Below, in pieces: positions 50,767 through 62,785 of a stretch of DNA of 64,000 nt; within the stretch, counting starts at the first letter, position 1, and each line of letters begins with the position of its first letter. Made by a program: the position numbers and the translations under genes. Below the pieces are notes generated by a model. It searched no databases and had not been told where the DNA came from. It saw only the letters and a program-made list of their open reading frames with translations. Where the stretch lies: NCBI RefSeq assembly GCF_001411555.2, contig NC_049909.1, positions 8,563,485 through 8,627,484 on the forward strand. Reading direction: 5' to 3'. Origin of the DNA: Juglans regia. Lineage: Eukaryota > Streptophyta > Magnoliopsida > Fagales > Juglandaceae.

Positions 50767-53689
50767 TGTTATGAACCCAATTAATTTGGGTTGGGCTTGA
50801 TGGACCGCTTACTTGTTATCTTTTATTTTAATTGATTGTGTAATGCCCGTCCTTATGGTGGGACTTTTTTCAAAATATTTTTATAAAAGGACGACGGGAA
50901 TTACCGTCCTATTTAAAACTTTTCACTTACATACCCAGGGTGCGAGACTCCACGTTTATAAATTAAAATGTGCTTTGAAATAAAAGTGGTTTACAGCAGA
51001 AAACATAAATCTTGAAATAAAAAGGCCTCTCGTACGTTTAAAACTCGTGCCTAGACTTTCGTGTTCTTCCCCATGGGCCGTGTCCGTCCTGATCATGCAG
51101 TTCCTGTTGGGGGAGGGACATGCATAAAAACTAAAATGAGTCGAAGACTCGTAAGCATTACTTCATACAGTTAAAATATAACATAAGTTTTCATTCATGC
51201 ATTCATTACTCGTACATATTATTACGTGCGTGCATACATGTCATACGTGCGTTCGTTTGAAAACATCACTGGACGAGATTTTTCTTTTTAAACATGGGCT
51301 TCCTTTTCGTAAAACGTTTCTCCCATCAGTGCCTTCATTTCTTCAAGAGTTCGTGCATGTTTACATGCATACGTGCGTTCTTTTGAAAACTTCACTGGAC
51401 GGGACTTTTCTTTTCAAAAGGCTTTCCTTTCTTTAAAACGTGTCCCCCATCAGTGCCTTCATTTCCTAAATGTTCGTGCATTCGTGCGTTCATACATACA
51501 TTCATACATCCATTCATTCTTATCACTTTCATAGGCCAGTACACACTGTTACACCCCGTGTGTTTGGGGTTAGCGGTCTTCCTTTGGACCCGAATTCCGC
51601 CCGTGGCCATGGGTTAGGAATCCCTTTCATAGGGGACAGCACTGGGTGCACTTCCAGTACTACTTACCCGGCATTGCAATCTGCCCATTCATTGGTACCC
51701 TTTTCATTCATTTATGTGGCCGTTACGTATCTTCATACATTCATGCTTTCATTTCTTTCTTTCTTCCTTTTCATTCATTCATTCGTTCATTCATGTCAGC
51801 TCGAAAGAGCTGGAGCTTTCATTCAATTCATTCTTTCATTTGACAGTCCTTTCTTTTCATGAGAAAACATTTCTTTTAGCTTTTCATGAGAAAACATTTC
51901 GTTTCATGGATAAACATCATTTGGGGCGTAAGCCCGAAAATGGTCTTTTCGTCTTTCAGTTCATTTCAGTTCTATCCTTTCTTTAACAGTTCGTTCATGG
52001 AAAACTTCATTTAAGAACATACATGGGCTTAAATGTCAGCTTTCATGGCATCACATAAGCGTCACCTTGAACGTCGTCAATCATGCCATCCATGAGCATC
52101 ACCCCGTGGCGCACATGAGAGCATCAGTTCATAGGACCCATAAAAGCATCCGTTGTCATGCCCTTCATGCATCTTTATCAGTTTATGGATTTTCTTAGAA
52201 AATACATACAATAGATACAGCGTATAGTCATCCATTCACATGCGTACAATTAATACTTTGGGTGCGTAAACAGGGGCTGCCAAGGCAGGGCCGTACATAC
52301 TTATACCTTTGAACAATTAGCATTTTCTTTCGTAAAATGTATTTAGTCTTTTCTTAAAGTGTCATAAAGGAAAAGCTTTCGTTTTCATTTTCTTTTATTT
52401 TATAAAGACTCTAGAAGAGTATGAACGTAATACTTACCTAGACTCCATGCTACTTGCATGTCATTCAGTCCATTCATGTGCTTGTCAAATGGAAACCTAC
52501 ATGCATACACATACCTTAGCGTCATTCTCTATCTAATGCATAAGCAACTTGAACTATAAATAGAACTACGCTATACTCGGAACACTCTCCTTCTATCCCA
52601 TGCACTTACGTGCCCTTTACTATGTTAAACCCTTAGGGGACCACCTACGGTCACCACATCTTCCAACTCAAAGTTTTGTCTCGAGTGCTCATCCACTAAA
52701 GTGAACCCATTATTCACCTTAGGATTAAGACACTAAGACATCCGTCTTAGTCTTCTTACAACCAAATTCGACGCATGATTCCGACCGATGGAATCACACA
52801 TCTCAATCTTAACAATGCATCCGTCACTACCTTCATGCCTCTTAGCCCACACTAAATCCTCATTCTCATCCATACAAGCCACACGGCTCTAAGCCAACTC
52901 TAAGGCTTAAGCACCGTGCAACAATGCTCATAACAGATTACCCATTACATATGGTGAATCCGTCCGACACATGTGTCTCACCAGATTACACATGTACCTT
53001 ACCCTTTTATCACCTAAGATCAACATATAACATGTTGATCACCTGCTCGTAGGGACAAGAGCCATACTCCGATACCAATCTTCTCTTAACCCGGCCAGCA
53101 TGACTCTTCATGCTACCCGTCCCTTTTGACAATTCATCCCAACACTTAACACGACAAGAATCCATTCACAACTACGCCTTTTGTCACGTCACATAGCCCG
53201 AGATTGCCCCAGAGCTACACTGTGACCTTGTCGCGTTACCCAACATTCTGCTACGTCAACTCCTGATTCATCACAAGTACGGTTCCTCATGTACTCCCAT
53301 CACATCATGACATCTCGTCACGTTCCCCTTACGTCATTCCTACACTCTAACATTTCACCCGTCATAAGCATGACTGCCAGTAACCACGTCACTTCGTGAC
53401 GTTGCCCAGTCATGCTTCCGCTGCGTACTCTTACACTTGTTCCACTACTTAGCCCATTACAAGCACGACTGTCAGTAGTCATGTCACTTCGTGACATTCC
53501 TCAGTCATGCTTCCGCTGCGCACTCTTGTACTTGTTCTACTACTTTGCGCATACTCCTAGCCAAAAGTCCATCACGGTGACACTTGTCACCTCAGACTAC
53601 AGGCAATGCCCTAACTACTTTGGGACACTGTTCCACAGTTCCCGACACTACCCATCATGTTTCATGCCCATAAATCACATAACCATCCT

Positions 53690-54210
53690 TATCTCTATGA
53701 CACGCCACACGGAGTATCGCTGCCACGTGGAGTACACTCCACGTATACTCTCTTCATACATACCACGCCACATCACCACTATGGCATACTTGGCATATGG
53801 TACATCACTATATCACATGGAGTACACTCCTTGTGTACTCCATCCACATGCATTACACCACATCACCATTATGGCATATCCGCCACATGGTGTGTCACTT
53901 CACTACATGGAATGCACTCTGCATATATTCCATGCACGTTACGCTACATCACCACTATGGCATACACGCCATATGGTGTATCTCACCATCACATGGAGTA
54001 TATTCCACTTGTACTCCACATGGAGTACATTCCACTTGTACTCCCCGCATATACCATACCCCACACAGAGTACACTCATCGTGTACTCCCTTCATACACA
54101 CTATGCCACATTACCATTATGGCATATCCGCCATATGGTGCATCACTCCACCACATGGAGTACATTCCACGTGTACTCCTTTTTACATGCACTATGCTAC
54201 TGAGTACACT
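53690..54210. repeat. Tandem repeat array of about 86-90-bp units in the solo LTR
   Basis: About five diverged units containing catggagtacactcc and accattatggcatatccgcc. The atggcata word recurs at 53781, 53871, 53957 and about 54119. Each unit includes a short inverted repeat around the GTAC of ggagtac...gtactcc. Confidence 0.7.
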
Positions 54211-54849
54211 CTACTCGTACTCATCCCGTTCCACAATATGCCAGGAGGGTATATTTTATATATACTCTCATTGTCTCACATTATGCCACACACAAAGTAC
54301 ACCCAACGTGTACTATTCCCATTCCACATACGCCACGCCACCATTACAACTCATATTCCACAACCACATTACACGGCACAATCCACAACACTACATAGCA
54401 TACTTTCCAATTACACTCAACACTTCACAGCACACAACACGGCACATGCACCTCCATACAACACATATATGCCCAACACTTCACTACACAAAATGCCCAA
54501 CACTTCGTTACACAACACCACATCACAATACCACAACTCCATTAATACTAACAGCACAGTCCACAACCTAGTCAACTAATCAATATCTAACATAATTAAC
54601 GAGAGATAGAGGGTTATACCATCGACGGGATAACCCGTGCATTGCTCATTGATCGTCACAGCCGATGATGTCGGAAGTGTCGTACGTGGCGGCTAACCCA
54701 CGTCCGTTAACTGTTTAGGCGTTTGGATAGCTAAGTGTGGTCTTGGAAGGGCTCGTGGTGGCCTTGTGATGGTGGTAAGGAGCGTAACACGGCGGATCTA
54801 GCCATGTGCAGTGACAGTCAATCACACGTAGTGATTGTCCATCACGTGC

Positions 54850-55700
54850 AGTGGTTACCCACCACATAAAGTGGTGGTTTGGACCTAGGGCTCGGCTAAG
54901 GGAGGTGCGGTGGATCTCGTGGTGGCGTCGAGGTGGTGCCACGGTAGCTCACAGTGGCAGATCTGGCCATACAGTGGAGGAGAAGCCTTGGGAGAGTGAG
55001 AGAGAGTGTGCTTTAGTGGGTGGCAGATCGGGGCGGTGGGAGGTTGGGTTGGCTTGGTGGCAGCCTGAGGAGGCTAATGACGGTGGTTACCCACCGTGGG
55101 TGGCGGTGCACGGCGGTGGAGGACATGCAACCCATGCATGCATGAGGGGGAAACCCGTGTGGTGGAGAGAGGCTATGAGCCTCGGGTCACGTGGAGGAGG
55201 AAGGGGAAAGGGAGAGGAGGTCCGTGGCGTCGCATGGTGGTTGTGGGTGCCGAGTACGGCGGCGCTAGAGGCCGTGCACGGTGAAGCCGTGCGTGGGTTT
55301 CCTTGTGCATGCGTGTGTGCGATGGGGAGGGAAGGTGGCTGCATAGGAGGGGCCAAGCTCGCTGGGGAGTGGTGGCCGATGGCAAAGGAAGCTGCCGAAG
55401 GAGTGGTTGCGTCGTTGGGCGGCGCTACGTGCGCCAAGCCCATTCGGGCTGTGTACTTCCAAAATGGAGAAAGGGAGAGCGTGAGAGAGAGGGGCTGAGC
55501 TAGGGAGGCTCGCCGGAGTGAGAGCAAGCCATTGGTGGTGGAGGTGACGTTCACCGGTGCACGACAGTGCCGGGCTGGGGATGGAGCAGTTCGAGCGTGG
55601 AGAGCAGCCACGTACTGCGTACGCTATGGATAGGGAAGAGAGAGAGTGGTACGAGAAAAGTGAGGAAGAAAGAGAGGGGGTTTGGGTATTTAACCCAGTC
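54850..55700. other. GC-rich block in the solo LTR
   Basis: G-rich on the plus strand (C-rich on the minus strand), with frames open in most phases (for example 54851-55498 plus, 55611-55087 minus). The simultaneous openness of several frames reflects composition, not genes. It could be the transcribed leader part of the LTR. Confidence 0.45.
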
Positions 55701-57433
55701 CCTTCGTCTGGGATCCACGTAATGATATAACGGCGAGGGATTAAAATAATTTGAAAATGCGTAAACATTAACTTAATTAAAAGCGCTTAGAGGAATTAAG
55801 GTAAATATTATTTTAAACTAACTTTAGTTTATAAAATAATATTCTTTATCATTAATAAAATGATGAAGTCTCACTTAATATATTAAAAAGGATTAAACCA
55901 TTTAATTAATAAAAGTTTTCAACATAATTTAAATCTCATAATATCTTAAATAATTGAAATCATTTTAATAATAATATTAAAATGATTTCCGGCAATTATA
56001 ATATTTTTGGAGCTCTTCAAGAATATTATGATTGTCGTATTTAAGATCAAATCTTAATTCAATAATACTGGAAATACTCCTTATAAATATTTCCAACATA
56101 TTTAAAACACTGGGCGTGCCCTAGAAGTCACACAATATCTTTTGAGACACGCCATCATGGTTCAACATGCATAACGTGGCTCGCAGTCGCTAATGAGAAA
56201 GGCAGATGATCACATAATCTCTGCCTTCGGGATTTGCTTACATCATAAAGATAAAACATACGTCAGAAAGAAGAAGCGAACGTAAGAAAGAGCAGGGTAT
56301 TACAGATTGTTAGAGTTGTTAGTGGCCCATGGCCTTTTGCTGTTAGTTGTTGAACAAAGGGGCATTTTCTAGTATAATTACAGGGGAGGGGGTGGTGTTG
56401 AAGGGCATTTGAAATCTAAAACAATCTAAGTTTGTTGTTTGTCTGGAAGAAGGAATTCTCTCGAAGAATTCCAGTTTGACTAGCTAATACTATTTCCATA
56501 TTTTCATCATTTTCTTCATTGTGTTCATCTCTTTTCCATTTTGACAAACACATGGTATGCATTACTATATTTTCAACACAGTAGCCTTCTATCCCTATTT
56601 CTATGGCTTTTTCCTTTATACAAGCAGCCACCCCATCAGGTCCTAACAATGTTTTATAGCCATTCTCTCTGATACAACACAAAGCCGTTAGAATGGGATC
56701 ATCAATCTAAACGGACTCGCGAGTTCTATGCAGGAAATTGTGGTGGAAATTACCAATATTATTACATAGAGATCAATATATAAGATGCCAGTTGTTGTCC
56801 AATGAAAACATTTGCCTCCTTTGACGTTCACCTAAAGTCAACAACGACTGAGAAGATCCTCAAATTTCTTGTGCATAAAGTCGAACCTTAATTTTTTTTT
56901 TTTTTAATAAAAGCAGAATTTATTTTATTGAATGAATCGAATTTACAACTGTAATTTATCAATATAAAAAAATCTAGACTATAAATTAAGCTACGTCTCT
57001 ATTCTGGAACATAATCCCCATACACATTGTGGTGGATACTATTTTAACTTCTCAATAACTATCTCTTAAAAAAGAAAGTGCTTTGTAAAAATATAACTGA
57101 GTAACCCCCTCCGTCCTCTCAGAGAGGAGGAGTACGGAACACTATCGTTGTGGACACTAAATCTAATAGCCTATTTCTTCTTTATTAATAACTAACCAAC
57201 AAATTAAGAGGCTGATCTTGTCCTTTTTTTTAGTACTCTTCATGTTCAGCAAGCAACGATTTAAGAGGCCAGATCGATAAGTACGTACCTGATATAAAGG
57301 ATGATGCATGCTTAATTAAAGACATTAGACATGATGATTGCTTGGATATAACTAAAACTAATATTGTAACTTAATTGTACGGTTATTTTTATTTCTTTAA
57401 TTTAACACAGGTGATAGACTGATCAACACTAAA

Positions 57434-57647
57434 CCGGCCGTTTAGATAGTAAAAATATTGTTTAATCTCATATCATCTTATGATCATTATAATTTTTTTA
57501 AATTCTCACATAAAATATAATAAATAATTTAACTTTTTCAAATCTCAAAACAATAATAATATTAAAAATATATTATAATCATATTTTATTCAACTTTCAA
57601 CTTTTATCTTAACCTTTATCTCAACTCACTATTCAAATGACACTTAA
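57434..57647. mobile_element. Degenerate CTCAT-family MITE
   Basis: Left end ccggccgtttagatag preceded by taa; right end ctattcaaatgacac followed by ttaa. The AT-rich interior has ctcatatcatctt, matching the family layout of 7896-8021. Confidence 0.55.
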
Positions 57648-58223
57648 TTTAATTATAAGGTATATGTACGTAGATTATTATAGCTAGCTATATATAATAT
57701 TGCACCAATATTTGTTTACTAATAATATATATATTACCACAGCCTGATCAAGAACCCTAAATATTTGAGGCACTTGATCATGATTTAATTGGATATATAT
57801 GGACATGATGGTTATGATAGGAGAAACGCTAGCTAGCTTATGAAATTCTGAGTTCATTTCATCATTCCTAAATTAATCTTATGAAACACACATCTTATTC
57901 CTAAATTAATCTTCATCCACTCAATTTAAATTTGATTTTTTGTTCTTTCTAATTTATTCTTGTTAATAAGTTAACCATTTATTTCTCTTGCCAATGCAAG
58001 TATGACGTGTAATTAATTAATTTGGTGGTTTAAATAATATAATTAATTATTTCCGTTTTATTAGATAACTAATTTCAATGTAAATGAAACTAAATGCATG
58101 GTACATATATAATATTTTTCGAAGTAAGAGATTGGCTCTTGATCATCAATCCATGATAAAAATGCCATATGCAAATTATTTTGAAAATATTTTCAACACG
58201 AAATTAGGTATAACGTCCCATAT

Positions 58224-60362
58224 CATTTTAGGAATATTAGGGGAAAGCGCACCTTCGATCCTTTATATAGCACTTAATGACTTGAGGTATATGCAATTAG
58301 GAGGACTCAAGCTTGGAATTGGTCTTAATTGCTTGATGCATAAAGAATCAAGCTTTGAATTGGTCTTGGAAGCCCATAACATTTAGCTCTAAACGGGTGT
58401 GGAAACACTGAGCTAGTCTCTTTTATAGCTAGTCTCTGTGGGTAGATCGAGCCACCAGCCGCCAGAACACTTTTTTTTGTCTTTTCAAAATTTTATAAAA
58501 CTATAAAAAATAATGTTTAGAAAAAAATTATTATTATTTTTATCTTCATTTAAAAAATAAATAAATTGACAAGTAGTGCCTTTTAATTGGATGGTGTTAT
58601 CTATTAACAATAATGAACGAAAATTGTAAGAAAATAATATCCTATCGCTGAAATTGTAATCTATAAAGGAATTCTAGTTTGCTGAAAAAATAGATAAATA
58701 TTTTAGTCGAAATTACACAAAAATAAATCTACAAATTAACGTGGTTTAATACAGTATATAAAATTGTAAAGCTATTTTAACGGATCACGTGAAATTATGT
58801 CAATTTATAAATTTATTTTTGTATAATATCAATGTGTCTATAATAATTTTTAAAAAAATATGCACTTAAATCCAAAACAGTCATTAACTCAGAGTCGGGT
58901 GTCCTATCAAAATTCTCCATCACATGATGTTAGCATATCAAGTATAATAAAGCATGAGTATTGCTAGATTTACTCACTTTTTTAAAAAAAGAATATATGA
59001 AATTTAAACACTTTAATAGCATTCTTAATGGTTCCTTTATTCTATTCTTCAAAATATATCATCAAAATCTATTTTTTTTTACATTCTAAATTTTACAATA
59101 GGTCGGTCATATATCAGCTTATCTATTTTTTCTCTATATCATTTAAATATTTTTTTTAATATTTTATATTCATTTTAAATATTTATTCTAACCACCAATG
59201 AACTTATAATATCTTTTCATATATAATATTATATAATTATGTCATATTTCAGATTGATCCAAATTTAATTATATAATTATGTTATAATTATATCATATTT
59301 CATATATGTATTTTTTATCAACATATGTCGTAGAGATTAGTAAGAATGGATGAAAGGGTGGATGCTTCCCAATATGAAACCAGGGTGAGAAAATGCGTAA
59401 ACAAAAGCAGTGGTAGAAAAAAGTAGCGGAGAAAAATGTCTGAATGAGAGAAAATAACTAAAAATGTTTTATAGTTGTGAAAAATATATTTTACATCGAG
59501 AGAATTATTGTAACAAAATATAAAATCAAAATCAAAATATAAAATCCATTAAAATGGTCTTTTGATATTCAATCTTCTTTATATTTTATAAAAAAATATA
59601 TTTTACATAAGTCATTATGAATGGTCTAAATATTATTTCTCAATTTATATATTCTCAAATTATCAAAAGTCAAATATTAAGTTTTTCAAGTTTTCAAATG
59701 TCTTAATTATTGATGTAACAATCATTTCATTTCTTTTTAACTATCTCGATAGTGGGTCTTGCTGATAAATAAAACTTTCAGACAAAAAAATTGTGGTCCT
59801 TCTACAGGTACAGAAAGAATGCACCGTTTCCAAGGAAAAAAACCCAAAAGGAATGCACATGCATTCATTCGGTTCAAAACCATGGATCCCTTTGCAATTT
59901 TCAAAGAGAAATGTTACAAATAAAAATAAATTATATAAAAATAAATTTATAAATTGACGTATCTTTATATGTTCCGTTAGATCTATTTTATAATAAAAAT
60001 AACTTTATAATATGACGTACCTTATCAAATCACATTAATTTATAAATTTACTTTTATATAATTATTTTATGACTAAAGTATTTTACAATGAGCAACATTC
60101 CTTGCAAGAAATTGAAATGCAATCAATTAAAATGCCAAGGTGGTAGTAGAAACCTTGCAATAAGCCATTTTAGGAATATTAGGGAAATGCGCACCTTCTC
60201 CTTTATATAGCACTTATTGACTTGAGGTATATGTAATTAGGAGGACTTAAGCTTGGAATTGGTCTTAATTGCTTGATGTATAAAGACTCAAGCTTTGAAT
60301 TGGTCTTGGAAGCCCATGACTTTTAGCTCTAAACGGGCCGGTTTTAAATAGGAAACACTGAG
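58224..60362 (+). repeat. Pair of ~190-bp direct repeats (58224-58412 and 60166-60362)
   Basis: Both copies run from cattttaggaatattagg through cctttatatagcactta and tgacttgaggtatatg to ggaaacactgag with few differences. Each contains a TTTATATA box, so they could be duplicated promoter or 5' leader sequence. The downstream gene is not recognised. Confidence 0.8.
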
Positions 60363-60510
60363 AATAAGAAGCCCATTGTCCAATGAAAACATTTGCCTCT
60401 TTTACAAAGCACCTCAAGTCAATGACCGATGTAATATTTATAGACTCAACAGAGAATCTTCATGTACATAAAGTCAAGAGAAGACTAACTTGACCTTTTT
60501 TTTTTTTTAA

Positions 60511-60552
60511 AGAGTCGAGGTCACATGTCCAAGAGTCGAGGTCACATGTCCA
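60511..60552. repeat. Perfect 2 x 21-bp tandem duplication at the LINE 3' end
   Basis: The unit agagtcgaggtcacatgtcc plus a is present at 60511-60531 and 60532-60552. The core gtcacatgtcca is also at the 3' end of the other LINE (26506-26517). Confidence 0.9.
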
Positions 60553-61488
60553 CCCACAACAGGAAACTCTTAGCAACGAAGATAAGGGATACCAAATCTA
60601 TCCATGCGAATCAAATCTCGAATCGGGCCTTGAATGAGATCATCGTCACAAAAATCCGAGCTAATAACTCGAGTTCCTTGCTTAGCCAAACAATCAGCCA
60701 CCATATTAGCTTCTCTAAAAATATGCCGAAAGTGAACATTTAGTTCACGAGCCAAAACTTTAATTTCCTCCTAGAAATCCCAAAGGAACCAATATTTGCA
60801 CACCCCCGAAGCTAACCAACCGACTAAGATCAATGAGTCCGTCTCTACTAATACATCCTGCAATCCCATATCTCTTTACAACTGAAGGCCATCATGAAGT
60901 TCTCTACGTTCGGCGATATTGTTCGTGGCATGCCCATAAGAGTGCCTGAACCCCGCCACAACCCCCCCTAGTGGTCCCGAATAATACCACCCCCACCGGT
61001 GTCACCCGGGTTACCAGAAGATCCTCCATCTACATTCAGTTTTACTCACCCTTGCTCAGGAGGTTGCCACGCAATTAGCCTCACTCACCTAACAACAAGA
61101 GGGACAACAAAACATGCTAACAGCTCAATAATGGCCAGATCATGAGCTCCCATCACCCGAAAGCTTTAATCTTACTAGAGAGGTATCTAATTAAAGTTTT
61201 AACAGCATGAATAATATTCTACGGGTTAAAACTAATACCTTCCATTCGCGCTGCGCAACGAGCTCTCCATAATGCCCAAGAAATCACAATGGGGAGAACC
61301 CCTTGGAGCCACCCAACCTGCATTGATAATGAAGCTCTTTGCCACCAAAAACTCATCATTCCCTCCCAGTTCTGGATCTGAGGCGCATACTACAAGCCTC
61401 CACAAAATATTGCCAAACGTTTTTTGGTCCTCCACCCTCACATAAAATGTGCTGAAAAGATTCCTATTGTGATTGAACATAACACTTA

Positions 61489-61693
61489 GGCCTCATTTGC
61501 TTTGAGAAAACATCTCATCTCATCTCATCTCATCTAATGATTACAACTTTTCTAACTTCCAATACAAAATAAAATAAACAATTCAATTTTTTCAAATTCT
61601 AAAATAAAAATAATATTAAAAAATATATTCTAACAATTTTTTATTCAATTTTTTAACTTTAATCTCATCTCATCTCCGAAAACAAACGAGTCT
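61489..61693. mobile_element. Tourist-like MITE inside the LINE
   Basis: 205 bp bounded by TTA (61486-61488 and 61694-61696). Terminal repeats are GGCCTCATTTG and, reversed, AGACTCGTTTG. It has CTCAT pentamers near both ends and an AT-rich middle. It splits the LINE coding sequence between the ...VLKSK and CYVQ... segments. Confidence 0.75.
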
Positions 61694-62353
61694 TTAGACT
61701 TTAAAACAAGAGGAATACCTACCTGCTAGATAATGTCATCAACAGGATTTGCCCTCCTCTTAGCTCGCCCAACAAAAATTGATAATTTCTTTGGCAACCA
61801 ATTCTTCCAAAGCCATTTGTTCCAAGGACAAACATTCCCATGTTTTCGAATTAAATTCCAAGCTGACTTGGTACTGAATTCTCCATCAATCAATGGCTGC
61901 CAAACACAACTATCCACTCCCTGCCGTAGACGAACTCCAAAATCCCAAATTTTACCGCACACATCTTCTGGAATTAACTCCGTAATAGAGGCATGTTCGG
62001 TCCAGCTTCTGTGAAGACTTCCACCACCTGCATATTAATATTGCCAACCACAGGGAGAGGAGATGCAATCAATGGCCCCTCCCCTAGCCAATTATCCAAC
62101 CAAAACTTAGTCATCCCGTCCCAAATGATCCACCTAAATGCTCTAGGATTTTCGGCACTCTCTCTATTAGCCCCTTCCAGAACCTAGAACTTTTTCGGAT
62201 CTACATAACAGAAAAAATGTGAGAGTTTCCCACATATTTGGCAGAAAAAAAAAAAAATTCGACCACATCGATTTTTCTTTAATTAATTTCCATGCAAATT
62301 TCATAAGCAGGGATTCTTGGACTTCATGTAGATCTTGAATACCCAGCCCACCC

Positions 62354-62785
62354 TGTGATACCCCAAAGGTAGGTGGTGTATGGGATCCCACATTGTTTGG
62401 GAAGGAGAAGTTCTTTCTCTTTATAAGGTTCTAATGTGGCTACAATTGTATCATTGACTAGTCCTTTCGGAGTATAGATCATGTGGTCTGGGCCTTCCAT
62501 TGGGGCGTTACAAATGGTATCAGAGACTATCTCAACAAAAAATGTGGGACTTGAGCCGTGCCACCTACAATGGATAGGCTCGACGAGGACGTTGGAAATT
62601 TAAGGGGGTAGATTGTGATATCCTATATGATATGGATAAGGGTACGTGATGTATAGGATCCCACATTGTTTGGGAAGGAGAAGTTCTTACTCTTTATAAA
62701 GTTCCAATGGGGCTCCAATTGTATCATTGACTAGTCCTTTTGGAGTATAGGTCATGTGGTTTGGGTCTTCCATTGGGGCATTACA
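62354..62785 (+). mobile_element. TRIM (miniature LTR retrotransposon) inside the LINE
   Basis: 432 bp: LTR 62354-62512 (159 bp), PBS tggtatcagagac (62515-62527), about 70 bp of non-coding interior, polypurine tract taagggggtagat (62601-62613), LTR 62614-62785 (172 bp). LTRs start TGTGATA and end GGGGC(G/A)TTACA and share gggatcccacattgtttggg-type sequence. The LTR length difference is an indel near the 5' end. Target duplication caccc/cacct (62349-62353, 62786-62790) has one mismatch. No coding capacity. Confidence 0.85.

Larger units (their letters stand above)
50839..56304 (-). mobile_element. 5.47-kb solo LTR nested in the 3' LTR
   Basis: Termini TGTAATGCCCGTCC ... GGGTATTACA form a near-perfect 10-bp inverted repeat and are flanked by the 5-bp duplication gattg (50834-50838, 56305-56309). 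No gag/pol is inside. I favour minus orientation because the segment near 51130-51150 (a short stem around gagtcgaagactc) sits where a similar stem occurs near the 3' end of the 38604-43019 LTR. It contains a GC-rich block at 54850-55700 and tandem repeats at 53690-54210. Long frames inside it are by-products of those repeats. Confidence 0.75.
47511..56648 (+). mobile_element. Non-autonomous LTR retrotransposon with unknown internal gene
   Basis: Complete structure: 5' LTR 47511-47922; iMet-type PBS tggtatctagagcc (47925-47938); internal region 47939-50752 without recognisable gag or pol; polypurine tract aaagggggagaatt (50753-50766); 3' LTR 50767-50838 plus 56310-56648. The 3' LTR is split by a solo LTR (50839-56304). 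A 5-bp target duplication atgtt is present at 47506-47510 and 56649-56653. Just before the polypurine tract, caaccttgaggacaaggttg resembles the NLEDKV end of Gypsy pol, suggesting descent from a Gypsy element. Confidence 0.85.
50767..56648 (+). repeat. 3' LTR of the non-autonomous element, split by insertion
   Basis: Left part 50767-50838, right part 56310-56648. The break follows gattg, which is duplicated at 56305-56309. Confidence 0.85.
56795..60508 (+). repeat. Second direct-repeat pair (56795-56906 and 60376-60508)
   Basis: Shared words ttgtccaatgaaaacatttg and cataaagtc lead to a poly-T run at both sites. At the right locus this unit lies directly next to the 190-bp repeat; at the left locus the two units are 1.3 kb apart. 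Confidence 0.6.
56654..60510. other. Intergenic AT-rich DNA with dispersed repeats
   Basis: No gene recognised. It contains a degenerate MITE (57434-57647) and the direct repeats listed separately. The 100-codon frame at 58084-58386 overlaps one of those repeats and has no domain. Confidence 0.5.

Noticed and set aside
53412..54579. Three overlapping plus-strand frames of 260-304 codons
   Set aside because: They lie in different phases over the same tandem array inside a solo LTR and consist of H/Y/T-rich repeat translation; no domain.
54851..55768. Several long frames on both strands in the GC-rich block
   Set aside because: Openness in many phases at once reflects composition; the block is inside an LTR with mapped termini.
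58084..58386. 100-codon frame
   Set aside because: Overlaps a direct repeat whose second copy (60166-60362) does not keep the frame; no domain.
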